NCBI RefSeq assembly: GCF_000735195.1 | Contig: NZ_JPIM01000007.1 | Span: 1-64,000 of the forward strand | Direction: 5' to 3' | DNA from: Chloroflexus sp. MS-G | GTDB taxonomy: Bacteria > Chloroflexota > Chloroflexia > Chloroflexales > Chloroflexaceae | DNA: 64,000 nucleotides | Shown: positions 27,501-37,767 of the stretch, one piece after another | Numbering within the stretch: position 1 is the first letter of the stretch | Layout of the letters: each line of letters starts with the position of its first letter | Position numbers and translations under genes: made by a program | The notes under the pieces: generated by a model | The model's input: the letters and a program-made list of their open reading frames with translations, nothing else | The model's database searches: none | Told to the model about the DNA's origin: nothing

Positions 27501-29019
27501 CATCACCATCGAGGATTGCGGTACCGAAGAAGGCCTGTGGCTCCATAGCGCTGATGATGGCGAGCTGATGGAGAAGCTCCAGGTACGTATGTTGGGTCGT
27601 ATCCTGGCTGCGCCAATCTATCACAAAGAGACAGGTGAGCTTATTGCCGACCGCAATACCGAAATTGATGAGGAATTAGCCGCTGCTATTATCGCCAGTG
27701 GCCAAGAGTCGGTCTTTGTGCGCTCACCGCTGAGTTGCCAGGCAGAACACGGGCTGTGTCGGCTCTGCTATGGTCGTAACCTGGCTACTGGGAAACTGGT
27801 TGAAATCGGTGAGGCCGTTGGTATCATCGCTGCGCAGTCGATTGGTGAACCGGGTACCCAGCTCACGTTGCGTACCTTCCATACCGGTGGTGTTGCTTCA
27901 GCCGATGACATTACCCAGGGTTTGCCCCGTGTCCAGGAAATTTTTGAGGCGCGGGTACCGAAAGGGAAAGCCCTGCTGGCCGAAATTGATGGTGTGGCCC
28001 AGATTATCCGTGATGAAGAAGGGGTACGCACCATTCGGATTGTCTCAACCGATGTCTATACGGATGAATATCCGTTGGGTCGTGGCTTTAGCCCAACCAT
28101 CAGCAACGAGAGTGAAGTCTACGAAGGACAGGTGATCGCTGAAGGGCCGGGTGGTGCTCAGATTGTGACACGCCTGACCGGGAAAGCGTTCATTCAGGGT
28201 GACCGGATTATCGTTAGCCAGGAAGATCGCCAGGAGCGCGAGCTGGTTGTGCCTCACAACGCTCGTATCAGAATTGAAAACGGTGAGCGGGTGATGGCCG
28301 GTCAGCAATTGACCGATGGCAGCGCAAACCCTCAAGAATTGCTCGAGCTGCAAGGCCGTGAAGCTGTGCAGCGCTATCTGGTCAATGAAGCCCAGAAGGT
28401 TTACCGCTCGCAGGGTGTGAACATCAATGACAAGCACATCGAAGTCATTGTGCGTCAGATGCTGCGTCGGGTGCGGATTGAGGATCCGGGTGACACCGGT
28501 CTCTTACCGGGTGAGCTGATTGACAGCGGTGAATTCCGCCGTCTTAACAACGATATTGTCAGTCAAGGTGGTGATCCGGCAACCGCTTCTACCGTGTTGC
28601 TCGGTATTACGAAGGCGTCACTCAATACCGATAGTTTCCTGGCCGCTGCCTCATTCCAAGAGACGACACGGGTTTTGACCGATGCTGCCATTCAAGGGAA
28701 GGTTGATTACCTGCGTGGGCTGAAAGAGAATGTCGTTATCGGTAAACTGATCCCAGCCGGTACCGGTATCGAGAAGCGGCTTGAACGCCCCCACGAGGAT
28801 CTGATCAGCGAAATGGCCCGTATGCTCGAAGAGGCGCAACGCGCAGAAGCGGCTCAGGCAGAAAGCCAGCGTGCGGCTACTCTGCCAACACCAAACGGTA
28901 AGACAACACCGGAAAGCGAAACCGATGCTTTGTTGCGGGCACGGCTTGAAGAGTTGCTGTCCGGTGACAATGATCAAGACGAGGCTGACCAGGAAGATGC
29001 AGATCACCCAACATTCTAG
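24514..29019 (+). CDS. rpoC: RNA polymerase beta' subunit
   Basis: 1501 residues, complete. The N-terminal zinc site is Cys60, Cys62, Cys75, Cys78 ('[20 protein letters not shown]'). The active-site Mg2+ loop NADFDGDQM has Asp626, Asp628, Asp630. The second zinc site is in '[18 protein letters not shown]' and the trigger-loop region includes '[20 protein letters not shown]'. Residues roughly 150-370 form a long, charged, largely coiled-coil insertion in the clamp, as in Thermus and other deep lineages. The last 60 residues are a low-complexity acidic tail. CAGGAG precedes the ATG. A hairpin follows the stop codon. Confidence 0.98.
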   Translation: MLEINDFNAIRISLASPQDILSWSHGEVTKPETINYRTLKPERDGLFCERIFGPTKDWECFCGKYKRVRYKGVVCDKCGVEVTRSKVRRERMGHITLASPVSHIWFVKGTPSRLGLLLDISPRNLERVLYFASYIIVEVKEDMLQVAREMIQEEYAARRQKIQKQAEEKRIELSTQLTQDLGGMETAQRSAQRQIEEEYHRLRDEVASEAEQLRERLEELSGTLADEDIIFRGVTIVEEGELINERTLDQLDELVEQEFDVLEERRRRDLADAEMLTDAERERKAYEATQEQERLQERLQRELDNLMREEKEKLEQLNNLKVGRIINETEYRQLREIAPGVFRADMGAGAIRELIEKTVNLDKLAEELQAEIQSSQGQRRKKATKRLRVVEAFRKSGNRPEWMILTVLPVIPPDLRPMVQLDGGRFATSDLNDLYRRVINRNNRLKRLIELNAPEIIVRNEKRMLQEAVDALIDNGRRGRAVSGKGKHRLKSLSDMLKGKQGRFRQNLLGKRVDYSGRSVIVVGPNLQLHQCGLPKKMALELFKPFVMRRLVERGVAHNIKNAKRAVERVRPEVWDALEEVIKDYLVLLNRAPSLHRLSIQAFEAKLIEGSAIQLHPLVCAAFNADFDGDQMAVHVPLSRKAQEEARTRMLSKYNLLSPAHGEPIITPSQDIVLGCYYLTMVRDGAKGSGKRFTSIDEAMLAYEKHLIDIQAPIWVRMNGTISGKSDRPVRELPPAADGTPRILIETTIGRILLNNELQPPLRFRNRLIDKKGLKEIIADCYQYYTNLRNLNESQLNEVRASHGNKHVQELARIYGSEMTAQQADRIKALGFRYATLGGMTIAIDDIEVPAKKYDIVREAEQLVADVEKQFRRGLITEEERYQEIVRIWQEATKQTINAVKENLNPFGPVAMMSTSGARGNINQISQMAGMRGLMSDPTGRIIELPIKANFREGLSVLDYFVSTHGGRKGLADTALRTADAGYLTRRLVDVAQDVIITIEDCGTEEGLWLHSADDGELMEKLQVRMLGRILAAPIYHKETGELIADRNTEIDEELAAAIIASGQESVFVRSPLSCQAEHGLCRLCYGRNLATGKLVEIGEAVGIIAAQSIGEPGTQLTLRTFHTGGVASADDITQGLPRVQEIFEARVPKGKALLAEIDGVAQIIRDEEGVRTIRIVSTDVYTDEYPLGRGFSPTISNESEVYEGQVIAEGPGGAQIVTRLTGKAFIQGDRIIVSQEDRQERELVVPHNARIRIENGERVMAGQQLTDGSANPQELLELQGREAVQRYLVNEAQKVYRSQGVNINDKHIEVIVRQMLRRVRIEDPGDTGLLPGELIDSGEFRRLNNDIVSQGGDPATASTVLLGITKASLNTDSFLAAASFQETTRVLTDAAIQGKVDYLRGLKENVVIGKLIPAGTGIEKRLERPHEDLISEMARMLEEAQRAEAAQAESQRAATLPTPNGKTTPESETDALLRARLEELLSGDNDQDEADQEDADHPTF

Positions 29020-29032
29020 TTTGTTTCACAGG

Positions 29033-29057
29033 AGGGGCGGGTATCATACCCGCCCCT
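29033..29057 (+). terminator. rpoC terminator hairpin
   Basis: AGGGGCGGGTA (29033-29043) pairs with TACCCGCCCCT (29047-29057), an 11-base GC-rich stem with a 3-base loop, 13 bases after the rpoC stop. The U-tract is poor (TTATCC). Confidence 0.65.
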
Positions 29058-29333
29058 TATCCGTGTTCGCACGTTCCTCACTTTATGAGAGTGAGACCAA
29101 TCTTTCCCGCCAGTTATCTGGTGCAACTCTTCCTTTTTCTCCCGTTTTGAAAGCAGAAGCATCTTGATACTGCCAACATAGGATGAGTCGACGCAGACAA
29201 GGTGGCTATGATGCCCGATCTGTGTGTTTACCCGCGTATAAAATGATTACTTGCACTACAATCGGCTACATGCGCTACTGTAGATACGGAATGCTGCTAT
29301 GACGTTCTTGTTGTGCAGAAATCTGATACCAGC
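29058..29333. other. Intergenic stretch before the membrane protein gene
   Basis: No gene seen. A TACAAT at 29257-29262 could be a -10 box for the downstream gene but lacks a recognisable -35. Confidence 0.35.
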
Positions 29334-31304
29334 ATGCAAACGCTGTTTACTTCGATCCACAACTGGCTGCAACTCGAATGGCGTGCACTCCGTGTACCGA
29401 TCCTCTGGATAGCGGTAGGGTTTCTTGTTGCTATTGCCACCCTCTCTGCCCAGTTTTCCTATCAATACGTCATTGATGTTGGTTATGAAGAGGGTATCGG
29501 GAATGCCGATCTCCCCTTCCTGAATGATTTCAACACCCCTGAAGAGAGTAGGAATGGTCATTTTCGCTGGACAGGTGGCGACTCTAAAATCTTCTTACCC
29601 GCTCTGGGTGTCCGGCCAACTCTGATCGAGCTACGCTGGCTCCCGATCGGTGAATCCATCCGCCCGCAGGTTTCAGATAGCTATCAGGTGTGGGTTGATG
29701 AGCTCCTGATCACCGAATCACCGGTTTGGTCCAGCGGGAGCCGACAATGGTTCATCTTACCGGCCACCGTGGATGGTCACTTACGTATCAGGATTGTCAG
29801 TAATGTCTTTCAGCCAGCCCAAGACCCCCGTCAGCTCGGTCTTCCACTTGAACGGATCGTTATTGCTAGCGTTCCTGGCGGCTGGGTTTGGCCAGCATTG
29901 CCTCCGCTTGTAGGATGGATCGGAGCAGTCATCCTCGGTTGGCTCATCCTTTTCCGTACCATCCATAAATGGGCTGGCTGGGGCTTGGTGATCGGGCTGA
30001 CAGCGATAAGTCTTGCAATCATCCTTGATCCGGTACGGTGGGCTTTCGGTGCCGAAGCCGCAGTGGCTGCATTAGCACTTACCTATGTTCTTACGCTGGC
30101 AGTGCAGTTTGGTCTACGGCGGTTGCCAATTGATCATCATGTCAAGTCGCCACTGAGCGCTATCATTGCCATTGCCTTTGCTACCCGCATCGCTGGACGC
30201 TTCTACCCGGCTAGTATGCCCGGCGATATTGGCTTTCACACCAACCGTTTTCACGAAGCACTCGGTGGACTGATCACGATTGTTTCAAAGAATCGCGGAA
30301 TTGATTTTCCCTATCCGCCGGGGCCATACTTACTCCTCGCACCACTGCGCGTATTGGGCATCGAAACGTCTCTGCTCTTGCAGATCGGTGCTGCGTTGGC
30401 CGATAGTCTTAGCCCGTTGCTCATCTACGTCATTGCTCGCCGTGTTTTGCCTCCACGGCCGGCATTACTGGCTGCGGCAATCTATGTGTTTACTGCTGCC
30501 ACCTATCTGACCACGTGGTGGTCGTTCAATACCCACATCATCACGCAAAGCCTCTACCTGCTTTTGATTTGGGCGATTATCAGGGCTTGGGAAGATTGGC
30601 AAGCCGACCAATACTACCGGGAATGGGTTTTCGGGCTGGCCGCCATCAGCGCTATGGTGTTCCTCGGCCATTTTGGCTTCCTTATAAGTAGTGGCGTGCT
30701 CTTAGGGTTACTACTCGCGATCGTTTGGATTGCCCATCGCACAGGAGTGGCTTGGGCACGCCGGGTTTGTCTCCCCTTCACCGTTGCAATCGTTGTTGGG
30801 GCCACGTTTGCGATCCTCTTTTTCTACAGTTCGTATGTGCCAATGTTTTTCTCACAACTTGAAACAGCTCGAACTGGTGGCCTAACTGCCGTTGCCGGAC
30901 GAGCACCGATCAGTCGGGAAAGGCTTTGGCAAACACTCTGGCAAGCCGGCCTGATTGCACACTACGGTTTCTTCCCAATTCCACTTGCACTGGGTGGTCT
31001 CTGGTTACTGCAACGTCAGCAAGGCTGGCACATAACGTTGATACTCATGGTTCTCAGTTTCGGTGTAGCTCTCGTCTTCGCCACCCTCCCCTTCATCACC
31101 CAAATCTCCAATAGTCCACGCTACCTGATGGCACTCGGTTGGGTCATTGCCGTGGGAAGTGCAGCGGCTTGCGATGCACTCTGGCATCGGGGAAAGATCG
31201 AACGGCTTGCCATCATCGGGGTAGGTCTGCTCGTACTCGCCAACACCATATGGTACTGGCTCACCCCGATGTTCTGGCGAGTGCGTCCACCGGAGCCATT
31301 CTGA
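29334..31304 (+). CDS. Large polytopic membrane protein, GT39/GT83-like glycosyltransferase fold
   Basis: About 656 residues with an N-terminal membrane segment (residues about 20-40), a beta-rich extracytoplasmic region to about 185, and then about ten hydrophobic helices. The block 'MPGDIGFHTNRFHEA' places an Asp and His in the first large loop after a helix, followed by 'FPYPPGPYLLLAP', as in lipid-linked-sugar glycosyltransferases of the GT-C class. Transfer of a sugar from a polyprenyl donor outside the membrane is therefore likely, but I cannot name the family or acceptor. ATG 29334 was preferred; a GTG at 29313 is in frame and neither has a good ribosome site. No linked pathway genes. 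Confidence 0.6.
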   Translation: MQTLFTSIHNWLQLEWRALRVPILWIAVGFLVAIATLSAQFSYQYVIDVGYEEGIGNADLPFLNDFNTPEESRNGHFRWTGGDSKIFLPALGVRPTLIELRWLPIGESIRPQVSDSYQVWVDELLITESPVWSSGSRQWFILPATVDGHLRIRIVSNVFQPAQDPRQLGLPLERIVIASVPGGWVWPALPPLVGWIGAVILGWLILFRTIHKWAGWGLVIGLTAISLAIILDPVRWAFGAEAAVAALALTYVLTLAVQFGLRRLPIDHHVKSPLSAIIAIAFATRIAGRFYPASMPGDIGFHTNRFHEALGGLITIVSKNRGIDFPYPPGPYLLLAPLRVLGIETSLLLQIGAALADSLSPLLIYVIARRVLPPRPALLAAAIYVFTAATYLTTWWSFNTHIITQSLYLLLIWAIIRAWEDWQADQYYREWVFGLAAISAMVFLGHFGFLISSGVLLGLLLAIVWIAHRTGVAWARRVCLPFTVAIVVGATFAILFFYSSYVPMFFSQLETARTGGLTAVAGRAPISRERLWQTLWQAGLIAHYGFFPIPLALGGLWLLQRQQGWHITLILMVLSFGVALVFATLPFITQISNSPRYLMALGWVIAVGSAAACDALWHRGKIERLAIIGVGLLVLANTIWYWLTPMFWRVRPPEPF

Positions 31305-31459
31305 TGACGGGCAGGCGGGAATGTGACCAGGGGAGAATAGCAGCGGGCAACCGTTGGAAGAGCAAGACGCTTGGGTCGCGATCAATGCCTTTTTCTGCTT
31401 AGAGACAGAATCTGGTATCATTGCCGTATCAGCCCTTTGGGAAGCATAGGAGTGTGCTT

Positions 31460-31738
31460 ATGGTCACTGCCTTCGTATTTATTACCTGCGAACCACGACG
31501 GATCAGCGACATAGCCCAGGAAATTGCCGAGCTACCTAACGTTGCCGAAGTATATTCGGTTACGGGCGACTACGACATCATTGCCGTTCTGCGCGTGAAT
31601 GCCTACGAATCACTTGACGATGCCGTACCAGGTGGGATTGCTCGCATCGATGGTGTGCGGCACACCACGACAGTTTTGGCTTTCCGCCGTTATTCACGAC
31701 GTGATCTCGAAGCTGGTTTTGATATTGGATTGTCGTAA
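31460..31738 (+). CDS. Stand-alone RAM-domain (Lrp/AsnC effector) protein
   Basis: 92 residues consisting only of the AsnC/Lrp ligand-binding (RAM) domain: 'VTAFVFITCEPRRISDIAQEIAELPNVAEVYSVTGDYDIIAVLRV' in outline, with the conserved 'G.YD' turn. No DNA-binding helix-turn-helix is present. Such proteins form oligomers that bind amino acids, and may modulate full-length Lrp proteins. ATG 31460 follows TAGGAGT; the frame extends upstream to 31421 without support. It lies just before the rpsL promoter and is probably a separate unit. Confidence 0.82.
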   Translation: MVTAFVFITCEPRRISDIAQEIAELPNVAEVYSVTGDYDIIAVLRVNAYESLDDAVPGGIARIDGVRHTTTVLAFRRYSRRDLEAGFDIGLS

Positions 31739-31775
31739 CAGTAACGAGTTCTCGTTCCGTCGTGGCCAATCGGGT

Positions 31776-31804
31776 TTGACAAAGCCCGAAGCCAATGTTA
31801 TACT
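31776..31804 (+). promoter_or_regulatory. Strong sigma70 promoter of the str operon (rpsL)
   Basis: Consensus TTGACA (31776-31781), exactly 17 bases, then TATACT (31799-31804). The predicted start near 31811 gives a leader of about 150 bases before rpsL. This probably drives the whole ribosomal superoperon. Confidence 0.85.
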
Positions 31805-31960
31805 GCGTAACTGCTGCGAAGAAGTACGCAGCAACAGCTTTGTGCGCCATGCGGCCCACTTCTAAGGCGCAGTGGCATACTGCGACCAGATCTTTGGGCC
31901 AGTTATTATTTTGTCTATAAGCGGTTAATTAGCATAGGCCGGTTTGAAGGAGAGCATTAC

Positions 31961-32416
31961 ATGCCGACCATTAACCAACTTGTTCGGAAGCCGCGCAAGC
32001 CGGTGGTGAAGAAGACGAAAGCCCCGGCCCTGCGCTTCACCTACAACTCGCTGAAGGGGAAGCTGACTCGCGGCCGCGGATCACCACAAAAGCGCGGCGT
32101 CTGCACAAAGGTGACGACAATGACGCCGAAGAAGCCAAACTCGGCGCTGCGCAAGATCGCCCGCGTGCGGCTCTCCAACGGCCTTGAGGTGACGGCATAC
32201 ATCCCTGGTGAAGGTCATAATTTGCAAGAACACTCAGTGGTTCTGATTCGCGGTGGTCGTGTGAAAGACTTGCCCGGCGTGCGTTACCATATCGTCCGTG
32301 GTACCCTTGACACCCAGGGCGTCAGTGGGCGCAAGCAGGGTCGCAGCAAGTATGGTACCAAGAAGAATCAGCCGGTCGGTAAAGGTGCTGCTGCCGGTAA
32401 GGGCGGTAAGAAGTAG
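31961..32416 (+). CDS. rpsL: 30S ribosomal protein S12
   Basis: 151 residues. It contains '[23 protein letters not shown]' in two conserved pieces and '[17 protein letters not shown]', the decoding-site loops where streptomycin-resistance changes occur; both loops keep the sensitive-type lysines. A 15-17 residue insertion before 'SPQKRGVC' is like that of Bacillus rather than E. coli. The C-terminus has a Gly/Lys/Ala-rich extension. GAAGGAG lies nine bases before the ATG. First gene of the str operon. Confidence 0.97.
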   Translation: MPTINQLVRKPRKPVVKKTKAPALRFTYNSLKGKLTRGRGSPQKRGVCTKVTTMTPKKPNSALRKIARVRLSNGLEVTAYIPGEGHNLQEHSVVLIRGGRVKDLPGVRYHIVRGTLDTQGVSGRKQGRSKYGTKKNQPVGKGAAAGKGGKK

Positions 32417-32428
32417 AAGAGGTGCGTT

Positions 32429-32902
32429 ATGCCCCGTCGTGGCAATGTTGAGCGGCGACCAATTCCACCTGACGCGCGCTACAATAGCGTTCTCGTACAA
32501 AAATTTATTAATAAGGTGATGGAGCGCGGCAAGAAGAGTCTTGCCGAGCGAATCGTGTATCAGGCACTTGATCTGGCTGCGGCACGACTCAAGAAGCCGC
32601 AGATGGAGATTTTTGAGCAAGCAATTCGCAACGCCAGTCCTTCAATCGAGGTTAAGCCGAAACGGGTTGGTGGTGCGACGTATCAGGTGCCGGTCGAAGT
32701 TAAGAGCGATCGGCGCTATTCGCTGGCGATGCGGTGGTTGATTATGTCAGCTCGTGCTCGTACCGGTAAGCCAATGGTCGAGCGCCTCGCGGCTGAATTG
32801 ATCGACGCTTATAATAATACTGGTGCTACTATCAAGCGTAAAGAAGATGTTCATCGGATGGCGGAAGCTAATCGTGCTTTCGCTCACTATGGCCGTCTGT
32901 AG
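32429..32902 (+). CDS. rpsG: 30S ribosomal protein S7
   Basis: 157 residues, normal length. The start '[20 protein letters not shown]' and the end '[15 protein letters not shown]' are typical. S7 nucleates assembly of the 30S head and contacts E-site tRNA. It begins 12 bases after rpsL with an AAGAGG site; str-operon order rpsL-rpsG-fusA is conserved. Confidence 0.97.
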   Translation: MPRRGNVERRPIPPDARYNSVLVQKFINKVMERGKKSLAERIVYQALDLAAARLKKPQMEIFEQAIRNASPSIEVKPKRVGGATYQVPVEVKSDRRYSLAMRWLIMSARARTGKPMVERLAAELIDAYNNTGATIKRKEDVHRMAEANRAFAHYGRL

Positions 32903-32969
32903 AACCGGCTATCGGCATAAGAGTAAATGGCGACCAGTGGTTGCCTCACGTTAGGAGTGTGTGACGGGT

Positions 32970-35078
32970 ATGCCACGTCAGATCGAACTCGACAAGGTAC
33001 GCAATATCGGCATTATCGCCCATATTGACGCGGGTAAAACCACGACGACCGAGCGGATTCTGTTTTACACAGGCCGCACGTATAAGATCGGCGAGGTTCA
33101 TGAAGGAACCGCGACAATGGACTGGATGCCGCAGGAGCAAGAGCGCGGTATTACGATTACTGCTGCTGCCACGACTGCTTCCTGGCGCCTGGACGGCGTA
33201 GAGTATCGGATTAATATCATTGATACTCCCGGTCACGTCGACTTTACCGTAGAGGTGGAACGCTCATTGCGCGTGCTCGATGGCGGCGTCGTCGTGTTCG
33301 ACGGCGTGGCTGGTGTTGAACCTCAGTCTGAGACCGTTTGGCGACAGGCTGATAAGTACAACGTGCCGCGTATCTGTTTTGTAAACAAGATGGATCGCGT
33401 CGGCGCGAGCTTCGAGCGCTGCGTGCAGATGATTAAAGATCGCCTCGGCGCCAAACCGGCGATTATTCAGTTGCCCATCGGGGTCGAAGATACGTTCCGC
33501 GGAACGATCGACCTCTTCAAGATGAAGGCAACAATTTATTACGATGAGCTGGGTAAGGATATTCGCGAAGAGGAGATTCCGCCAGAGTTGCTCCCCGCTG
33601 CCGAGAAAGCTCGCAATGAATTGGTTGAGATGATCGCTGAGACCGACGATGAGTTGACTCTGCTCTATCTCGAAGGGCAAGAATTGACCGTCGAAGAGCT
33701 GAAGCGGGGGTTGCGCAAGGCAACGATCGAACGGAAGTTGGTACCAGTACTTTGTGGCGCTGCTTTGCGTAACAAGGGTGTCCAAAAGCTGCTCGATGCG
33801 ATTGTGGAATTCTTGCCGTCGCCTCTCGACCGGCCGGCAATTACCGGTACGTTGCCCGGTCAGGTAATGGGTGATGAAGGCGTAGAGGTTATCACCCGCC
33901 CAGTGAGCGATGATGCGCCGTTTACGGCTCTGGTCTTCAAGATTGTCGCCGATCCCTATGTCGGTAAGCTGGCTTACTTCCGCGTTTACGCCGGTAAGAT
34001 TACGAAGGGTTCTTACGTGCTGAATTCAACGCGAAACCAGCGTGAACGCCTTGGCCGTCTCCTGCGCATGCACGCCAATCATCGTGAAGATATTGAAGAG
34101 GTATACACGGGCGAAATTGCCGCTATGGTGGGCCCTAAGAACTCGTATACCGGCGATACGATTTGCGATCCCGATCATCCTATCGTGCTTGAAAGCATTC
34201 GCTTCCCAGAGCCGGTGATCGAGTTGGCAGTTGAGCCAAAGACCAAGGCTGACCAGGACAAGATGTCGATTGCGCTCAGCCGCCTTGCCGAAGAGGATCC
34301 TACCTTCCGCGTGTATACCGATCCTGAGACCGGCCAGACTATTATCAAAGGGATGGGTGAGCTGCACCTTGAGGTGATCCTTGACCGTATGCGCCGTGAG
34401 TATAAGGTTGAGGCCAATCAGGGCAAGCCCCAGGTTTCGTACCGCGAAACCATTACCATCCCAGTTGATCAAGAGACTCGCTTCGTACGCCAGACCGGTG
34501 GTAAGGGTCAGTACGGTCATGTGAAAATCAGGTTTGAACCCTTGCCGCCTGGTAGTGGGTTTGAGTTTGTCAATGCTATCGTCGGTGGCGTGATCCCGAA
34601 AGAGTACATTCCTGCCGTTGAACAGGGCTTGCGCGAGGCGATGCAGACCGGTGTTATCGCCGGTTACCCGGTGGTTGATATTAAGGCAACGTTGTACGAC
34701 GGTTCATACCACGAAGTTGACTCGTCGGAAATGGCCTTTAAGATTGCGGCCTCGATGTGTCTCAAAGATGCCGTTCGCCGTGGTAAGCCACAACTGCTCG
34801 AACCGATTATGAAGGTCGAGACGGTTACTCCAGAAGAGTTCCTTGGTACGGTGATTGGTGATTTCAACTCACGCCGCGGTCGCATCGAGGGTATGGAAGC
34901 TCGTGGGAATGCGCAGGTGGTACGCGCCTATGTACCGCTGGCAAATATGTTCGGTTACATGACCGACCTTCGCTCGGCAACGCAGGGTCGTGCTACGTCG
35001 TCGATGGAATTTGATCATTACGAGCCGTTGCCCGAAGCGCTGGCGAAGGAAATTATCGAAAAGCGTAGTACGAATTAG
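32970..35078 (+). CDS. fusA: Elongation factor G
   Basis: 702 residues. The GTPase motifs are G1 'AHIDAGKTT', G3 'DTPGHVDF' and G4 'NKMDR'; domains II-V follow in the usual order, with '[28 protein letters not shown]' (in two pieces) at the domain V/IV junction. It catalyses translocation of the ribosome. ATG 32970 was chosen because family members begin '[12 protein letters not shown]'; AGGAG at 32953-32957 is 12 bases away, slightly long. An in-frame GTG at 32961 would be too close to it. Confidence 0.97.
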   Translation: MPRQIELDKVRNIGIIAHIDAGKTTTTERILFYTGRTYKIGEVHEGTATMDWMPQEQERGITITAAATTASWRLDGVEYRINIIDTPGHVDFTVEVERSLRVLDGGVVVFDGVAGVEPQSETVWRQADKYNVPRICFVNKMDRVGASFERCVQMIKDRLGAKPAIIQLPIGVEDTFRGTIDLFKMKATIYYDELGKDIREEEIPPELLPAAEKARNELVEMIAETDDELTLLYLEGQELTVEELKRGLRKATIERKLVPVLCGAALRNKGVQKLLDAIVEFLPSPLDRPAITGTLPGQVMGDEGVEVITRPVSDDAPFTALVFKIVADPYVGKLAYFRVYAGKITKGSYVLNSTRNQRERLGRLLRMHANHREDIEEVYTGEIAAMVGPKNSYTGDTICDPDHPIVLESIRFPEPVIELAVEPKTKADQDKMSIALSRLAEEDPTFRVYTDPETGQTIIKGMGELHLEVILDRMRREYKVEANQGKPQVSYRETITIPVDQETRFVRQTGGKGQYGHVKIRFEPLPPGSGFEFVNAIVGGVIPKEYIPAVEQGLREAMQTGVIAGYPVVDIKATLYDGSYHEVDSSEMAFKIAASMCLKDAVRRGKPQLLEPIMKVETVTPEEFLGTVIGDFNSRRGRIEGMEARGNAQVVRAYVPLANMFGYMTDLRSATQGRATSSMEFDHYEPLPEALAKEIIEKRSTN

Positions 35079-35129
35079 CAAGGAGAGAGTGGGACGAACG
35101 CGGCGAGCGCTCGTTCCTTCACTGCGACG

Positions 35130-36026
35130 ATGGAGCTACGCCTGTTGACGCCACCGCCTTGGGCTGATTATGAGTTAATCGACTCGGGTCACGGGGCGAA
35201 GTTGGAACGATTTGGTCCCTACCTGTTGGCTCGACCGGAAACGCAGGCGATCTGGACGCCGCATCTGCCGGAGTCTGAGTGGCAACGAGCTGATGCTACC
35301 TTTCGTCGCATTCGTGGTGAAGAGGGGCCGGGTGAGTGGTATCAACGTCAACCTTTGCCTGAACGTTGGTCAATGAATGCCCATGGGGTGCGTTGCTGGG
35401 TACGTCTGACACCGTTTCGTCATACCGGTGTTTTCCCGGAGCATAGCGCACATTGGAATTGGCTGGCCAGTCAGGTGCAACGTCGCTCGCAACCACGCGC
35501 CTTGGTCTTATTTGGCTACACCGGGTTGAGTAGTTTACATCTGGCTCGCTACGGTGCCCATGTGACGCACGTCGATGCTTCTAAGCCTGCTGTGCGTTGG
35601 GCACAGGAAAACCAGGTTTTAGCTGATCTGGCAGATCGTCCGATCCGATGGCTGATCGATGATGTCGGGAAGTTTGTAGCGCGTGAGCTGCGACGTGGTA
35701 ATCGTTATGATCTGATTTTACTCGACCCACCGGTATTTGGGCGAGGTCCTAACGGTGAAATCTGGCGCTTGCACGAACAACTACCACAATTGCTGGCTCA
35801 ATGTGCGCGCCTGTTGAATAGGCAACCGCTGGGAGTGTTAGTATGTGCCTACGCAACCACAATTTCGGCGTTGACCATCGGTAATCTCCTCGCAGAAACG
35901 ATGGCTTCGTTTGATGGCTATCTGAGTGCGGGTGAGCTGGCAATTCCGGAACGCACAACCCGGCGTCTACTGCCAACAGCTATCTACGCTGCCTGGTCTG
36001 ATCGGGAAATAGCCATTTCTGGCTGA
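35130..36026 (+). CDS. RlmI-like class I SAM-dependent methyltransferase
   Basis: 298 residues. Motif I is 'LVLFGYTGLSSLHLARYGAHV', cut here as GYTGLSS, followed by the acidic 'THVDAS' strand that binds SAM ribose. The catalytic-type motif is 'DLILLDPPVFGRGPNG', as in the RlmI/RlmK rRNA (m5C/m2G) methyltransferases; the N-terminal PUA domain of RlmI is missing. rRNA is the likeliest substrate. It is inserted between fusA and tuf, 51 bases after fusA and 49 bases before tuf, where no gene normally sits, and is presumably co-expressed with them. Confidence 0.75.
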   Translation: MELRLLTPPPWADYELIDSGHGAKLERFGPYLLARPETQAIWTPHLPESEWQRADATFRRIRGEEGPGEWYQRQPLPERWSMNAHGVRCWVRLTPFRHTGVFPEHSAHWNWLASQVQRRSQPRALVLFGYTGLSSLHLARYGAHVTHVDASKPAVRWAQENQVLADLADRPIRWLIDDVGKFVARELRRGNRYDLILLDPPVFGRGPNGEIWRLHEQLPQLLAQCARLLNRQPLGVLVCAYATTISALTIGNLLAETMASFDGYLSAGELAIPERTTRRLLPTAIYAAWSDREIAISG

Positions 36027-36075
36027 TAGAGAATAGTATAGTGAAGATCGCGCATAAACGCGGAGGTACAACACA

Positions 36076-37281
36076 ATGGCCAAACAAAAATTCGAGCGGA
36101 CGAAACCGCACGTCAATGTCGGCACCATCGGTCACGTAGACCACGGTAAGACGACGTTGACCGCTGCAATCACCAAGGTGCTGTCACTCAAGGGCGCGGC
36201 CCAGTTTATGGCCTACGACCAGATTGACAACGCACCCGAAGAGCGTGCCCGTGGCATTACCATCGCCATTCGCCACGTCGAGTATCAGACCGAGAAACGC
36301 CACTACGCGCACGTGGACTGTCCTGGTCACGCCGACTATATCAAGAATATGATTACCGGCGCAGCGCAGATGGACGGTGCCATCCTGGTAGTAAGCGCGC
36401 CCGATGGCCCGATGCCCCAAACCCGCGAGCACATCCTGCTCGCCCGCCAGGTGCAGGTACCGGCCATCGTGGTGTTCCTCAACAAGGTCGATATGATGGA
36501 CGACCCCGAGCTGCTGGAGCTGGTCGAGCTGGAGTTGCGCGAGCTGCTCAGCAAGTACGGGTTTCCGGGCGATGAGATTCCGATTATCCGCGGGAGCGCC
36601 CGCAATGCGCTGGAAAGCCCGAGCCAGGACATCAACGCGCCGGAGTATGCCTGTATCCTGGAGCTGATGAAGGCGGTCGATGAGTACATTCCGACGCCGC
36701 AGCGGGCGATTGACCAGCCGTTCCTGATGCCGATAGAAGACGTGTTCGGGATTAAGGGGCGTGGAACGGTGGTGACCGGGCGGATCGAGCGCGGGAAGGT
36801 GAAGGTCGGCGATACGGTCGAGATTGTGGGCATGACCGACGAAGCGCCCCGCCGCACGGTGGTGACGGGGGTGGAGATGTTCCAGAAGACGCTTGATGAA
36901 GGGATTGCTGGCGACAACGTCGGCTGTCTGTTGCGGGGGATTGAGCGCAACGAGGTTGAGCGCGGGCAGGTGTTGTGCGCGCCTGGGAGCATCAAGCCGC
37001 ACAAGAAGTTTGAGGCGCAGGTGTACGTGTTGAAGAAGGAAGAGGGTGGACGGCACACGCCGTTCTTCTCGGGCTACCGGCCGCAGTTCTACATTCGGAC
37101 GACCGACGTGACGGGGGCGATTAGCTTACCGGCGGGGATGGAGATGGTGATGCCAGGCGACAACGTGGTGATGACCATCGACCTGATCGTGCCGGTGGCG
37201 ATTGAAGAGGGATTGCGCTTCGCCATCCGCGAGGGTGGTCGCACCGTCGGTGCCGGTGTCGTAACCAAGATTCTTGATTAG
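36076..37281 (+). CDS. tuf: Elongation factor Tu
   Basis: 401 residues. GTPase motifs are 'GHVDHGKTT', 'DCPGHADY' and 'NKVDM'. Switch I reads '[13 protein letters not shown]', where most bacteria have GITINT(A/S)HVEYE; residues 64-66 are Ala-Ile-Arg. EF-Tu delivers aminoacyl-tRNA to the ribosome. GGAGG precedes the ATG. The middle of the gene (about 36400-37200) is richer in G and C, with more GAGCTG-type codons, than neighbouring genes, which also produces long antisense frames. A second tuf copy elsewhere is common in bacteria and could share this sequence by gene conversion (inference). Confidence 0.98.
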   Translation: MAKQKFERTKPHVNVGTIGHVDHGKTTLTAAITKVLSLKGAAQFMAYDQIDNAPEERARGITIAIRHVEYQTEKRHYAHVDCPGHADYIKNMITGAAQMDGAILVVSAPDGPMPQTREHILLARQVQVPAIVVFLNKVDMMDDPELLELVELELRELLSKYGFPGDEIPIIRGSARNALESPSQDINAPEYACILELMKAVDEYIPTPQRAIDQPFLMPIEDVFGIKGRGTVVTGRIERGKVKVGDTVEIVGMTDEAPRRTVVTGVEMFQKTLDEGIAGDNVGCLLRGIERNEVERGQVLCAPGSIKPHKKFEAQVYVLKKEEGGRHTPFFSGYRPQFYIRTTDVTGAISLPAGMEMVMPGDNVVMTIDLIVPVAIEEGLRFAIREGGRTVGAGVVTKILD

Positions 37282-37345
37282 TAGATAGGAAACCGATGGC
37301 GGGGGCGTGGGTGTATGCCACGTCCCTGTTGATTGGAGAATAAAG

Positions 37346-37654
37346 ATGGCTAAGCAAAAGGTTCGAATTCGCCTAAAGGCGTATGATCATAAGATCCTCG
37401 ATCAATCTGCGCGTCAGATTGTCGAGGCTGCTGAACGGACAGGTGCCCTTGTTGCTGGTCCCGTTCCGCTCCCGACAAAAATCGAGCGTTACAGCGTAAT
37501 ACGCTCGGGTTTTATTGATAAGGACTCGCAAGAGCAGTTTGAGATTCGGACCCATAAGCGGCTCATCGATGTACTCGATCCAAGCCAGCAGACAATCAAC
37601 GCGCTGATGAAGCTCAATCTGCCGGCTGGTGTCGATATTGAAATTAAGTTGTAG
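37346..37654 (+). CDS. rpsJ: 30S ribosomal protein S10
   Basis: 102 residues: '[23 protein letters not shown]' and '[19 protein letters not shown]' are the family hallmarks. S10 (NusE) is also an antitermination factor. ATG 37346 follows GGAGA; the frame upstream to 37307 is untranslated leader. First gene of the S10 block, only 64 bases after tuf. Confidence 0.96.
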
Positions 37655-37767
37655 AAGAAAATGATGCGCGACACCACTCTATCGACAACTTCACCCTTGG
37701 TCAAAAGGAGTGATGTGCGCTAAAAAGGCAGCCGCTGCGCGAAGACGCATGCTGCGGAGGTGTATCC

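Noticed and set aside
32961-32969. GTG start for fusA
   Set aside because: Only three bases from AGGAG, too close; homologues start at the [10 protein letters not shown] methionine (32970).
36184-37058. Antisense open frames of 290 and 240 codons opposite tuf
   Set aside because: By-products of the strongly biased tuf codons; no start signals and no protein-like features independent of tuf.
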